A stretch of 64,000 nt of DNA. Origin: Pyrenopolyporus hunteri. Taxonomy: Eukaryota; Ascomycota; Sordariomycetes; Xylariales; Hypoxylaceae. Below are positions 15,486 to 27,207 of this stretch, in pieces. The notes beneath the pieces were generated by a model. That model did not search any database. It had not been told where the DNA came from and was given only the letters and a program-made list of their open reading frames with translations. The stretch lies in assembly GCA_902806595.1 (NCBI GenBank), contig CADCXC010000037.1:1-64000 (forward strand), given 5' to 3'. The translations under genes were made by a program, and so were the position numbers. Every line of letters starts with the position of its first letter. Position 1 is the stretch's first letter.

Positions 15486-17664
15486 TTAATTTACGATCGT
15501 ATAATAACTTTTCGATTATTAATTAATAATTTATTACGATTCGATACGATAAGTTTAACTTTATTAAATAATCGACATCGAACTTTTAATCGAATATACC
15601 GTTAAAACTTAAATATAAAACCGCGGTTTTTCGAATTACGATTTAATTTTCTTTTTTTTTTTTTTTATAATATTAATAAAATTTTATTTTTAATTTTTAA
15701 TACCTCGTATCGTATTATAACTTTTTATCTACTTAATAATCGATTATTTAATAAAGTTAAATTAATTACATTAAATCGTAACATTTATTATTTATTAATT
15801 TAATTAACTTTTATAAAAAAAAATATTAAAATATAATAAATTAAATTTCATATTTTTAAATTTATAATATATATAATTGTAATAATAATTATCTTTAAAA
15901 TATATTTCGAAATTATTAAAAATTCGTTTTAAATTTAACTTTTTTTTTAAAAAAATTAAACGAATTTATTTAAACTTTAAAATAATTACGTTATAAGTTT
16001 TAACTTTATAAATTATATTATACGTTTAATAAAAAAATATAAGTTATATCGAATAAATATTAATTAATTAATTAATCATTTAAACACGCCGTTTATTTAT
16101 TTTCCTTTTTAACCTATTTCTTTATAATAACATTTATTAATTTTTAATAAAAATATATTTAATAAACATTATTATATAATATTTAATTTTATAATCGTAT
16201 ATTTATATTATTTTAAAATATAATATATTAATTATTATATTTTAATATTTTTTTTTATAAAAAAATAATTCGATTAATAAATAACGTAAAAAATTATTTA
16301 CGTTATAAATAATTTTTTTATTTAAAAAGATTTATTATTCGACTCTTAATTCGATTATATTATAATTATATAATTTTATAAATTAATATTATTTTTTATA
16401 AATTAACCTTTATTAATTATAAAAACTTCGAATATAATATTATATTTTTCTTTTAATTTAATGTTAATTAACTTTAATAAAAAAAAATTTAATAATAAAC
16501 GCAACGTTATTTATAATTAATTTTAATAATAAAATACCTTTTTTTAAAAAAACGTTATTAATTAAACTTATATTAAATAATATAACCTTATTTTAATTTT
16601 ATTAAAGGGAAAATATTTATTACCATTTTAAATTTAAATTTAATAACGCGATATAAACCGTAATATTTCGGTTATAATGTTTAAAATAATAATAATACTT
16701 TTACCTTTTTTTCCTTTTTTTTAAAACTTTTAATCTTATATTAAATAAAAATAATAAAACGAATAAACTTCGATAATTATTAATTAAATTAAATAATTAT
16801 TTAATTTACTTATAATTTTAAATATATAAAAATATAATTAAATACATATATTAATTTAAACTTAAATATTCCTTTTATAACTTTCGCATCTTTCGTTAAT
16901 AAACTTTAAAATTATTAACGATAAATTAAAAAAGAAAAAAAAAATTATTAAGTAATTTATAAATAATAATATTTTTTTTATTATTATAAATCGTTTGTTT
17001 AACTTTTAATATATGATTATTATAAAAACCCTTTATTAATTATGCTTTATAATATACGACTAATTAATATAATAAAATCGAACGTTTAAATTACCCTTCG
17101 AAGTTTAAAATTTAAATTCGAATATATATTTAATAAAATATTTATTATTTTTATAAATATCGATCGTATTTATATAATTATTTTTAATAATGAAAATAAA
17201 TATAAATAAATTTAATTCGAATAATTATATTAAATTAATAAAATTACGAAATAATAATTTTTTTATAAGTTTAACTTCGTTAATAAAAACGAAATTATCG
17301 TTTCGAATATATTTCCTTTCGTAATTATTATTAAAATTAATTAAACTTTTACATTTTTTAAATTTTAATTTATAATAAATTAAATTTATAAAAACTCGAT
17401 TTTTTTTTAAAAAATAATTAATATTAAAATTATCATTAATATATTCGTCGTTATTAAAATCGAATCGACTTTTATATTTTTTAAATTTTAATTTATAATA
17501 AATTAAATTTATAAAAATTCGATATTTTTTTAAAGTATTATTAATATCGAAGATATTTACGTTATTAACCTCGTTATTAAATTAATTATTATTTTCGTTA
17601 TTATTTTTACTATTTTTTATATTATTATTATCGTTATTACCTTCGTTACTACTTTTATTACCAC

Positions 17665-17790
17665 CTTTATTACTCTTTTCGTCGCTTTTTTATCGCTTTT
17701 TCGTCGCCTTTTCGTCGTTTTTTCGTCGTTTTTTCGTCGCTTTTTTCGTCGTTTTTTCGTCGTTTTTTCGTCGTTATTTTATCGTTTATT
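17665..17790. repeat. (TTTTTCGTCG)n tandem array
   Basis: About ten imperfect units of ttttttcgtcg lie head to tail, with a few variants such as ttttatcgc. This is a microsatellite-like array in the AT block that retains its CpG. Confidence 0.7.
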
Positions 17791-19544
17791 AATATTATCC
17801 TTTAAATTATTTAATTTACGTTTTTATTAAATAATAATTTAAATTACGACTTAAAATTAAACGATTTAATATTTTTATTCGATCGTATTTAATATTTATT
17901 ATTAACGAAAATATTAATATCCTTTTAATTTTATAAATATATTTATATTTTTCGAAATAATATTATATATTTTAAAAACTTTAATATATTTTTATATAAA
18001 ATTAATATATAATAAATATTAAAAAATCTTAAATAAATCGAATTAAATAATATATAGAAAAATATTATAAAAAAATTTAATTATCGATTATAATAATTAA
18101 CGAAATATTCTTAATTAATATAACTATCATCGAATAATTTTATGTAATATAAGTATAAAATATATATTAAAAATTATTATAATTTATAAATATTATACAC
18201 TTCGAAAATATAAAAAATATCTTCGAATCGTAAATATAATATAAATTATAATAAAGAAAAATCTTATTATATTATTCGTTTCGATTAAAATCGTAATTTA
18301 TTTAATTCGATATATATAAACGTATATCGTTTCGTGTAAATTAACGTTTAATTTTTTTTTCGTAAAAAAATATATAATATTTATTAACGAAGTAAACGTC
18401 CTCGATTAAATAATAATTTATAAATTTTTATTATTCGTAAGAAAATTTAAACGTTTTAAAAAATTTAAATATTTTTAATAATTTATTTTTTTTTAAATAT
18501 ATTTAATCTTCGAAAAATATAATAATTAAATAACTATATTTATTAAAATTTATTAAAATAATTATTAATAAAAAAAAATATAATAATAAAAAATATATAT
18601 ATACGTTCGATATTTCCCTAAATCTATATTTTTAATTATGTAAATAAAAATAATAAAAAAATTTTTTAAATTATTTTTCGAAATTTTTTCGACGGTAAAA
18701 ACTTTTTTAACGATTCGAACGGTTTAAACATTTAAAAAAAATATTTTTTATCTCGTAAAATTAAATTATTTTTAATCGAATTAATACGATTATTCCTTTT
18801 TCGATTTTTAAATAAATATAAACTATCCGAAAAAATATTTTCCTTTAATTTTTCGTCGTTACGTTAATAATTTTTAATTACGATATAATAAATATAATAT
18901 ATTAAATAATATAAAATACTTTTATCGTTTAAACCGTCGAAATATAATAATAAATTATAATTATATTTATAATTTAAGTAAAAAATTTCGATCCTTAAAA
19001 TAATTTAATTATACGAAAAATTTAATAATATAATCTTTTTAAAAACGTTTATATTTAAATATTTAAATTTATTAATTTCGACATTATATATCGATAAAAT
19101 TAATTCGTCGATTAAAAATATTAAATTAATAATTAAAGATGGTATATCGCTAATCGAATATAATAAATTATTAATCGAAAATAGTAAATTATTTAATAAA
19201 AAAAATAAATTAAATTTTTTTATAATCGTATTAAACGGTAAAATATTTTTACTTTTTTTTTTTTTTATTTTTTTCCTTTTCGATAATATATTACGTACGT
19301 TAAATCGTAAAATTTAAACTTAATTACGTTATAAATTTATAAAATATATAAAATTACTTTTAATAATAATTAATTAATAATTTTTATTACCTTATTTAAA
19401 TATTTAAATAAATATTTAATTTAATTAATATCTTTTAACATTATATAATTAAATAAAAATATACGTTAAACCATATATATAACTTTAACAATTAAAAATA
19501 CGGTGTGTTACACTATATGTTAAATAATACGATAAAATAAAAAT

Positions 19545-20155
19545 GAATGGCGATTTAACGGTTTCCAGGACTTCGTCCAGCCTAAAGGTAGGTACGTAAG
19601 GGTTCAGCAAAATTTAAGGTAGCTCCCAGAGGCAGCTTCCCAGCCTAAGCTTCTTAGTGAGCGAAAATAATGTGTTGTTAAAAGTAGGGAAGGGAAGCTT
19701 GGCGAGAAATCTGTACACTCCGTACTTTGTAGGGATGGGCGGATTTCGGTCATCTCATCTGGGGAAGCAACTTATTGGAGAGGGCCAAAATGCGTTCTTA
19801 GACCCTACCTGCCTAGGGTACCTACACAATCCATCGGTCGACTATCTTTTTTCTTTTCTGAACCTTAGCTTTTTAATTTTTTTTTTTTATTTCTTCCTCT
19901 GCAACTTAGCCAAGTACTTAGACTCTTACAACTACTCTCCCGTAAGCTCAGGAAGCCGGCCATCACAGAATTGAGCTTCGTTGACATCATTATCTCCCTA
20001 TCACAGGAGCTTATTCCGGATCTTTGGTTAATTCGTCCATTTGATTTAATCTCTTCTTGTTGTATTGTTGGGGACGATTACATCATCCTTCAGGCTAAAC
20101 TGCAACCGTCGTCTGTCTCATATTCCGGACTTTACAAACAACTCCAAATAGTAAA
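19545..20155 (+). promoter_or_regulatory. Leader region at the AT/GC boundary
   Basis: First balanced-composition sequence after the AT block and the 5' region of the gene at 20,156. It contains pyrimidine-rich runs, including a T-rich tract near 19,870, and several copies of the taggta/tacctac motif. No independent gene is supported; the longest frames here lack family similarity and run through the T-rich tract. Confidence 0.4.
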
Positions 20156-21084
20156 ATGCGTTTTTCCGCAGCCTCTGCCATTCTTGGCTTGCCGCTCCTA
20201 GCGGCGGCAGACGTCCCGGAGTATCAAGCTCAATTTGAGAACTACTTGGGGCAAGCTCAGAGCGTCCTCGGCAAGATCACCTCCAAGATCCCTCATCCGA
20301 ACAAGTATGATCCCGTCGCTGCTGCCGAGGCTAAGGCCGGCGCCTTGAATCTAGACATCTTGACCTTGGATAACTGGAACGATACCTTATATGCGCCCGT
20401 CAAGCCCGAGAGCACCACACCGGAGGAGTGGTGGGTGCTGATCACAGGTGGAAACAAGACCTGCTTTGGTAAGGACTACTGCAGCAACTTAATTTAACTC
20501 GACTCTCTTGTGGCGTTCCCTGACATCAGCTAGGCCGCTGCGGCAGGATCGAGGCTGCATTCAACGAGACCGCCGAAAAATGGGCCGTTACGCCTGGAGC
20601 CCCTCACACCGCGCTCCTCAACTGCGAGGACCAGCCAGTTCTCTGCAACGCCTGGTCCGCCCCGGTCGGTGCGCTCTGGATCTTCGAGATACTGCCCCAG
20701 CCGGCGCCCGTCAACATCTGGACGAAACGATTTAACATGACAACTGTTACCTCGGAAGACTTCGTCACGTTGCGGGAGGAAGGGTATAAATCGGCTTCCC
20801 ACTTGCACGATGGGTTCTTCCATCCCTACAATGGCCCTCTCGTTAAATATGGTCTGGCGACTCCTGTCGGATGGATTCTCTGGGTTTTCAACCTCCTCCC
20901 CAGCTGGGCGTTCATGATCCTTGTTTCTTTCTTCAGTAGGAGCATGATGTGAGTTAAACACAACTAGGTTTAGTTTGGCATCGAACAAAATGGCTGATCG
21001 TACTATAGGAGCAACCGCATGAACCAGCAAATGAATGGAGGCCGACGACCTCCTGCTGCAGGCCAAGCTGCCCCTCGAAGCTAA
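20156..21084 (+). CDS. Secretory/ER membrane protein with thioredoxin-like pattern
   Basis: CDS join(20156..20468, 20534..20948, 21009..21084), 267 aa. Both introns fit fungal signals (gtaagg...ctgac...tag and gtgagt...tag) and the frame is continuous across them. Residues 1-18 look like a signal peptide. A region with WWVLITGG, then a CFGRC pair of cysteines (103 and 107), a helix-like stretch, and LLNCEDQPVLCNAW before WSAPVGALWIFEI has the order of a thioredoxin fold: strand, active-site cysteines, helix, strand, cis-Pro-like loop, strand. One hydrophobic segment lies at about 213-237, followed by a short basic Gln/Pro/Arg-rich tail. I infer a luminal thioredoxin-like domain anchored by a C-terminal membrane helix. 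The CxxxC spacing is not the classical CxxC, so redox activity is uncertain. I do not recognise the named family. It converges with the gene ending at 21,278. Confidence 0.85.
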
Positions 21085-21277
21085 TTGGGTATGCCGGATG
21101 GCGGATGACGTATGAGGTGTTGGTTACATTGCTAGATGATGGTGTCTGGGGGAAACGAAACGTCGCGCCCTCGGCTTCTAGGACTTATGCTCGGGAGGGG
21201 ATTTGCTCTCTAGCATTGGTATTATTGGGTCATAGTCATATGGTTATAGTGATATAATAGATGGGACTGATCGTCGT

Positions 21278-21893
21278 TCACGTCTTGCCTTCGCACACGT
21301 CTTGGATGCGTTTAAGGCCCTCGAGAACCTCATCTTTCAGTTTCGGGTTAACAAAGCGGCCGTACCGGAGGTCACTCATGTTGCCAACGGCTTGCTTCGT
21401 AGATTCGAGGAGAACGGCTTCTTCCTGTTCGAGGGCTTGTATCTCACGTTCCATATCGGCGATAGCGTCATCCATATCGGGTAGGATAGTTAATAGCGTA
21501 TGCTGCTTCGGCTGTATTGTATTGGAAGTAGAACCGAATAGCTATAATTCGAATCAGCAGTTGCGCTTCTACCTTGTGTCACATAGGGCAGTCTACCATT
21601 CGCTCGATCTCGATCTCGTCATCTTGCTCTTCCAACTCGGCCTCCCTCCGAGCCTTGATTACTTCTCGCCGTAGAGCTTTGCCTTGCTTGACCTGAGCAT
21701 CGATATTCTGGGATACGCCGTCCACCACCGCGTTCCGCTGCTGTTGGAGGTCTCGGTATAGCGATCGAATCTGCGGGGAGGATTGTTGCGACTTGGGGAA
21801 TAGGGATGTGAATTCTTGTAAGGAGATGATGGTCGGCAATCGGGCTGGGAGGAGTAGGTAGTTGCGTAGAATTGTGGCCTCGTTTGTTGCCAT
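21278..21893 (-). CDS. Cnl2/NKP2 family kinetochore protein
   Basis: CDS complement(join(21278..21502, 21597..21893)), 173 aa. The 94-nt intron is phase 0. The N-terminus matches the Cnl2/NKP2 family signature as I know it: an N-terminal ILRNYLLLPARLPTIISL, then EFTSLFPKS, then SPQIRSLYRDLQ. The second exon has the coiled-coil stretch DMEREIQALEQEEAVLLE and the conserved VGNMSDLRYGRF. Members belong to the Ctf19/CCAN (Mis6-Sim4) inner kinetochore complex, where Nkp2 pairs with Nkp1. Most of the protein is predicted helix or coiled coil, as expected. It is head-to-head with eaf3 across about 720 bp. The family call is from recalled motif similarity; the role in this organism is inferred. Confidence 0.82.
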
Positions 21894-22616
21894 GATTGGG
21901 GATGTAGCAATTGCGTAGATTGCGCCGCCTACGATGCCACAGACGCTCCTCAATAAGAAGAGGGTGGATTGCGGTAAAACTGATCGTATGTATGGAATAT
22001 TATGTTTAATGGCAAATAACTCTCCTAGATAAATTAAGAGATAAGATAAATACAACCATGCCTTATATAGGTAAGTACGATATGAGGTACCTAAGGTAGG
22101 CGGGAAATCCAGAGAGATATGTATTCGTACTATATAGGTACCTATATATGCAGATACGTAGGTAGTGGTAGTACCGCAATCGCCAGGGGCCAGGGTGCGA
22201 GTTCGGGGGAATTTCAACCTTAAAGGCGGGCGCGTCCAGAGGCGCGTCCGAGCTTGTGGCGTTGGCGTGGTAGGTACTTCGATAGGTATTTGCCTAAGGC
22301 AGGGTAACTTGTACCTCGTTCCTTTTAACTTCAGAGCTCATGTGATAAGACCGACCCCCGACTAAATATATTTGTACATTTCACTCAGGATTCTTATTTT
22401 TTACTCTCTATACGCATCTATACTCGGGTCTCTCCATCCTGGGAACTGAAGCGTCTCTCAACATATTTCACCCCCGGTATTATCTAACACTAGTCAATAG
22501 GAGTTGCTAAGCCAAGTCTCCATCGTAAAATCACTCCTCCTGGATCAATCTACATCGATATTCGTTCATTGCCGCTCATCACCGCTCATCTCCTAGAGTA
22601 AATAAATCGATCAGCC
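21894..22616. promoter_or_regulatory. Divergent intergenic region, kinetochore gene / eaf3
   Basis: 723 bp between two start codons. The half near the kinetochore gene is AT-rich with repeated taggtacct/acctaagg motifs (about 22,085-22,160 and 22,265-22,300). The half near eaf3 has pyrimidine-rich runs (22,430-22,560) typical of fungal core promoters, ending in cagccatggc at the eaf3 start. No gene was seen. Confidence 0.5.
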
Positions 22617-25285
22617 ATGGCGCCTTCGAGACAGAACCATGTTCCGCCTTACGCCAAGGAAGAAAAAGTACTCTGCTTCCACGGTGATTTGATGTATGAG
22701 GCCAAGATCATGGAGGTTGCCATTAAGCCGGGCCAGAAGGCTGAGGATGCGCAATACCGCATCCATTACAAGGGCTGGAAAGCCAGCTGGGACGACTGGG
22801 TCTCCCAAGACCGCATTCGAAAGTTTACCGAAGATAACAAACAACTAGCTAGCCAGCTCGAGGCACAGGCTCGAATGCGAAGTCAAGGCCCGAAGGGAAG
22901 CAAGAAGGGCGCTAAAGCGAACGGCTCCGAGATGAGCTCTGCTCGAGGTAGTGAAGAGCGTGCCGCCGGATCCTCAAGCTTTGGAGGTAGAGGTCCTCGG
23001 CGCGGCAGGGACTACGAACTTGAAAATGTAAGTCTAATCGATTATTCCATTATCTGTTATCCGCCCTCGTTTCGTCGTGACATACCTGGTTATGGGGGGT
23101 GTAAGCCTCGTAAGCCTTCGACTTGGTATCGGTTTCTCTGCTCCTGGATCGTCACGTCACGTGCCGGGAATGGGGACTGCTTACCTCTCCTCGACGATGG
23201 GAGATATCTCTCGAGATAGAAAAAAGGGAAAAGGGAAGGGACGAGCCGTTGGGGTTACTTCGCCTTGACTGCATATATGGACTCTCCGGGAGGATCATTA
23301 CGGTGCTAGGTGGAAAATTTTGGTTGGCTACGTCTTTCGAGGAGTACGCAACTGCCACCGGCGCATTGATCAAGCGCAAACGTCGTGATGGATATCGGTT
23401 AGCGAGGCGTAAAGGATAGGTGGCGGCACGACTTGTGACTTTACTCGGCTCTTATTCCATTGGGAGGCCGAGGAGTCTTAGCATGCGGGAGTGCAATCGA
23501 CAGATTGTTTCCTGAGAAGAAAGGGAGTCCAAGCGTGCAGTTCTCAAAAAGTTTGGTTCGATTAACGAACGCATTTGTCGTCCGTTGAACGGCGCAACCG
23601 TCCCTACTGCACCTAGCAACCAGAATTTCAACTGGCAAGAATTTTCTCCCGTCAAAAAACAAACTCGATTCCGCGACGGAAACTCCCTCTTCATTCTTCT
23701 TCTATCTCTTCTACACTGCCGATTCTTGTCGTATTGCCGTCCCAACGCCATCAAAATGTCGTCAAAAGGATATAAACGCGTCATCTCCATCAATGACTAC
23801 GATCTTCCACCCAAGCAGACTCGTAGTCATGCGTCACAATCGGCGGCTCCCGTGCCTCAAACCTCTGAACCGACCGTCTCCGGAGCTCCAGCAGGGTCTA
23901 TCACCACTGAGCCGGTGCCTCCTACACTTGCCACACCACAGCCGATCGGTTCTACGCGAGTGTTACGATCGGCCACGAAAGCTGCATCTACTTCCTCTAC
24001 TTCCGTAGCCCAGCCCGGACCAAATGCAACTCCCCAGAGCAACAAGCCCACCAAGAAGGCTAGCAGCAAGGCCAAAAAGTCAACCAAATCAAAACCCCAA
24101 CCTGCGCCTGCTGCGAAGTCAGACCAAAACACCACACTCCCAGACGGCAAGATGTCTTCCGAGGCTCCTCATCAAGGAGAGCCTTCATCCGCAACGAGCG
24201 CGCCGACGGATTCTTCGGCGCCTGGTTTCTTCTCGGACGAGGCTATTTTGGAGCGTCAGAAAGCCTACATGGTCCAGGAGGCAAAATGGGTCAAGGCCCA
24301 GGAGAAGAAGGATCCCTTGATGCAGCGACCGCCCCCTGGCTTTAGTTACATCACCAAGCGAGGCGACGCCTACGATGACGGCCGATTTGCGTTCTCCAAG
24401 CCCATCGCCGAGCACCCTAAAATCCGGGAGGCAGATCGCAAGGGGACCTTAACTCGGGAGAAGCAAGTCTGGTACCAAGGGATGCCTCATAGCGTGAACG
24501 TCCCGGTGGCTGGAGTCCCTTCGGAGAAGACTTATTTTCCCCGTTTCCCCCCCGGTCACCCACAGTCATATTTTGTAAATCTTGTTGTCAAACCACCTTT
24601 CAAGCTCGTTGTGCTAATATTTTCTTGTAGGAGGATTCGTTCCACACCAGGCCTTCAATCAAGCTTATCGTCCCCGATATCTTGAAGGCGATGCTTGTGG
24701 ATGATTGGGAGAACATCACCAAGAACAACCAGCTTGTTCCCCTCCCTCATCCCCACCCGGTCACTAAGATCCTCGAAGACTACGCCGCATACGAAGCTCC
24801 GAAGCGCCCTGCGGGCTCGTCCCACGTAGATATTCTCGAGGAGACTCTAGCGGGCCTGAAGGAGTACTTCGATAAGTCGCTTGGCCGCATCCTGCTGTAC
24901 CGGTATGTTTCCCTATTCGTAGCTTGGGAGAAGTGTCTAACCTTGATCAGATTTGAACGCGCACAGTACGCGGAGATGTACAAGAAGTGGATGTCCGACG
25001 ATCCCGAGTATCAGGGCAAGACGGCAAGCGATACCTACGGACCTGAGCACTTGTTGCGCCTTCTCGGTAAGCTATTTTCCTCTATCAGTCATTGACTTGG
25101 GCTAATGATCTACAGTGTCCCTGCCGGAGCTCGTTGCCCAGACCAACATGGACCAGCAATCGGTGAACCGTCTGCGTGAGGAGCTGGTGAAGTTCTGTAC
25201 GTGGTTGTCTAAGAACACCACGGAGTACTTTGTCAGCCACTACGAGTCGCCTCCTCAAGATTACATCCAGAAGGCCAAGGATTGA
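22617..25285 (+). CDS. eaf3: Eaf3/MRG15 chromatin reader (chromo barrel + MRG domain)
   Basis: CDS join(22617..23027, 24631..24902, 24951..25066, 25116..25285), 322 aa, close to the usual Eaf3 length. Residues about 14-75 form the chromo barrel (VLCFHGDLMYEAKI, YRIHYKGWKASWDDWV), which in this family reads methylated H3K36. A basic, Gly/Ser-rich linker follows. Residues 138-322 are the MRG domain (MLVDDWENITKNNQLVPLPH, LLYRFERAQY, LPELVAQTNMDQQSVN). Family members sit in the NuA4 acetyltransferase and Rpd3S/Clr6-type deacetylase complexes. All joins keep frame, and the first splice gives ELEN|EDSF. Introns 2 and 3 are 48 and 49 nt. Intron 1 is 1,603 nt, exceptional for this gene class, and contains a second ORF with its own promoter-like region (separate entry). 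Confidence 0.93.
23756..24574 (+). CDS. ORF nested in eaf3 intron 1, spliceable to the MRG exons
   Basis: 273 codons from an ATG in good fungal context (catcaaaatgtc) after a pyrimidine-rich leader (23,690-23,740). The frame ends at a consistent donor, ttt|gtaaat at 24,575. The 56-nt interval to 24,630 has the branch site gctaat and acceptor tgtag, which is also the acceptor of eaf3 intron 1. Splicing there is phase 0 and in frame with the MRG domain, giving about 458 aa without a chromo barrel. If that intron is retained, the frame stops at 24,685. The first about 160 residues are Pro/Ser/Thr/Ala-rich and basic (KKASSKAKKSTKSK). The remainder looks folded (AYMVQEAKWVKAQEKKDP, GTLTREKQVWYQGMP). 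I do not recognise a family. It could be an alternative first exon of eaf3, or a separate gene inserted into the intron. Confidence 0.6.
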
Positions 25286-27207
25286 GGAGGGGTAATCGGC
25301 TGCGAACCCTGCTCCCTGTACAATTACTCGACCTCTCCCGTCGACACGAAAAATTTGGCATTAAGGCGATGGTCTGTTCTTAGAGGGTGTAAAGATGACG
25401 CACGAGTAGCATAAGGGAGGGACGTTTCTGGTATCGGGCTGCTAGGAGCTGCATCGAGGGTGTATCTTGCTTGCTGATGGCTTTGTTTTCTTGCAACAAA
25501 TAATAATGAAGTAGCATAGCTCCATAGTCTACGGCTCCATGCTGCGCTCTTCTTAATCATTTCATATAACCCTCGTGGCGAAGAGACAGCTTTAGCTAAG
25601 TGGAATGTGTTTATTCCCTCTACCCTAGGTACCTATCCATATTTGCGAAACATAGGTCGAGAGGGTGGCTCTGTCGCTATGCCGCCTTTATTCCCTAATT
25701 ATGTGTGGCACGGGAGCCGTTTATTTGATGGCGGGCTCCCTGTAGCCTCGACGCAACTGATACAACAGCTCCTCGAAAATAGCGTGGAAGTTGAAAATAC
25801 TTGGGCCCTTAGCATTGTAGCAGCATATCAAACCAAGCTCTAATACTTACTTACCTAGGTGGTGCAAAGGAGCCCAGATCTGGGTAGCTCTTCCTCTCCG
25901 AAGTCGTCATTTCTTTGCTAACCCCGTGTATCCTCGAAGTCACCTGGCCCGTAGATCTGTGGCTATCGTCTTGATCTATCGTTGGCGCGTATTCCTTCCT
26001 CAGTAGGCAGTATGCTGCTCGAGTCCTCTTCTAATGCTTCGTCGCTCGACTTTTTGCTGGCACAACCGCACTATCTTCGGGCTCATGGGAAGGAGCTCAC
26101 GATCCTCGCAGCGTAGCAGGTGTAACTCTCCCTCAGAGCCAGTCCTGCGATGGGCGCCTCAGAGTCGCCGTGCTGCGCGCTCTGCGTTTCCGTTGAATAG
26201 CTAGGGCCGAGGCCTCGTCGATCTAGACGCTCCTTCCGTATCTCGTAGATATGATAGCCACTGTTATCAGAATGCCTATAATTCGACGTGGATTTCGTGT
26301 ACGTGGGTCTTATATGAGCAAAACCATTATGTTAGACTTGGTGTACATGTTTGTTCTAGAGTTGATGAAAAGGGACACTATGACTATAAGCGGGAGCTGA
26401 GTCCTGTAACCGGTATAAAACCCCGCTATAAGCAATTGTTAGTACTATATGCAGTATATATCTCTCTATATCGGGGCGTAATCCCGCAACCGAGGTCAAC
26501 TTCAACTTTGGTGTTTGATATAATCTTGCAAGCGGTATACGTTCCTGCGTTTGGATTTAACTTAACACCATTGTGGAAGTGCTGTACAGTGACTGTATGC
26601 CAAGTGGAGCTATACTAGGATGTTACAGACCGTGGGATAAGCCAATAACTCGCACGAAGTTGTATTTTAGCGTTTGGCCGAGTTCGTTTTTACCTCTGGG
26701 AAGAGTATGGCGTTGGGATATTGTATCAGTTGCTTGGAGGTGAATCCGAAATGGTTGGTTTTTAACAATGGATTTCGAGGACTTTGGTAGTTGCTTCTCC
26801 CTCTAGTATTGATGATGTTAGCATAGCGATTTCTAGGTAGTGGCACGTCGAACTTTCGAACAAGAGGAATTGATAAGTTTGACGATTTTGATTGTACAGT
26901 ATCCGTATATAGCATATGGCCCAAGCGGCCTCTTATGCTAGGCTAGATATTGGTGAGTCTTCCCAGGGACCTCAGTAAACCAGTGCTCACAGGCTGGGCT
27001 TGTAATGTGTGCGCACTCCGCAGTCTATAAACTCTCTTAGCCTTGCGTCCCTCTCCGTACTATTGCTCTCTGCTGTACAGCCATTGCGAAGGTCCCTAGG
27101 TGGGCCGGTCGTATGCCCCTCCCCTTCCTTCGGCGTAGCGGGGTTCTCTCCCAGCGCTCTCTTAACCCTCTTTCTTAGGCCATACATTTCGTTGCACCGC
27201 TTCTGAA
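25286..27207. other. Intergenic region with transposon traces
   Basis: 1.9 kb between eaf3 and the mitochondrial ribosomal gene. It contains a solo LTR (separate entry). On the minus strand at about 25,880-26,265 there is a degraded reading frame (SDEALEEDSS, GLALRESYTCYAARIV) broken by stops, possibly a transposon remnant, which I could not identify. The rest shows no gene. Confidence 0.45.
26330..26567 (+). mobile_element. Solo LTR, 238 bp
   Basis: Begins TGTTAG and ends TTAACA, giving terminal inverted repeats TGTTA/TAACA. It is bordered by ccatta (26,324-26,329) on the left and ccattg (26,568-26,573) on the right, a target duplication with one G/A difference of the type RIP makes. Inside lies a TATA-like ggtataaaacccc, as in retrotransposon promoters. 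There is no internal coding region beside it, so it probably remained after LTR-LTR recombination. It is much less mutated than the large AT blocks. Confidence 0.6.

Larger units (their letters stand above)
1..19540. other. Left AT-rich, RIP-type block without genes
   Basis: The stretch is extremely A+T rich, dense in TpA, and has no reading frame that looks coding. Most remaining G and C sit in CpG, as in acg, tcg and cga. This is the expected residue of repeat-induced point mutation (C to T, mainly at CpA) on old transposons. The base composition changes abruptly at about 19.50-19.56 kb, next to a gtgtgttacac stretch that could be an element end. Repeats that can be recognised inside are listed separately. 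For the remainder (about 0.4-11.1, 12.6-14.4 and 15.5-19.5 kb, apart from small tandem arrays) I see no gene, tRNA or identifiable transposon domain. The call as RIP-degraded repeats is inferred from composition and from the clearer right-hand block. Confidence 0.85.

Noticed and set aside
1..19540. Mitochondrial DNA or nuclear mitochondrial insert as the source of the AT-rich blocks
   Set aside because: No mitochondrial genes or rRNA/tRNA seen. The right block shows LTRs, target duplication, retrotransposon motifs and a RIP-mutated nuclear laccase, which fits RIP rather than organellar origin; for the left block this is by analogy.
21911..22217. Extended N-terminus for the kinetochore gene (open frame up to 22,217)
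   Set aside because: Family similarity begins at the ATG at 21,893, and the extension is AT-rich promoter sequence without conserved features.
23028..23755. Additional eaf3 exon in the first half of intron 1
   Set aside because: Short frames here have no MRG or chromo similarity, and the direct 23,027/24,631 join gives the complete expected protein.
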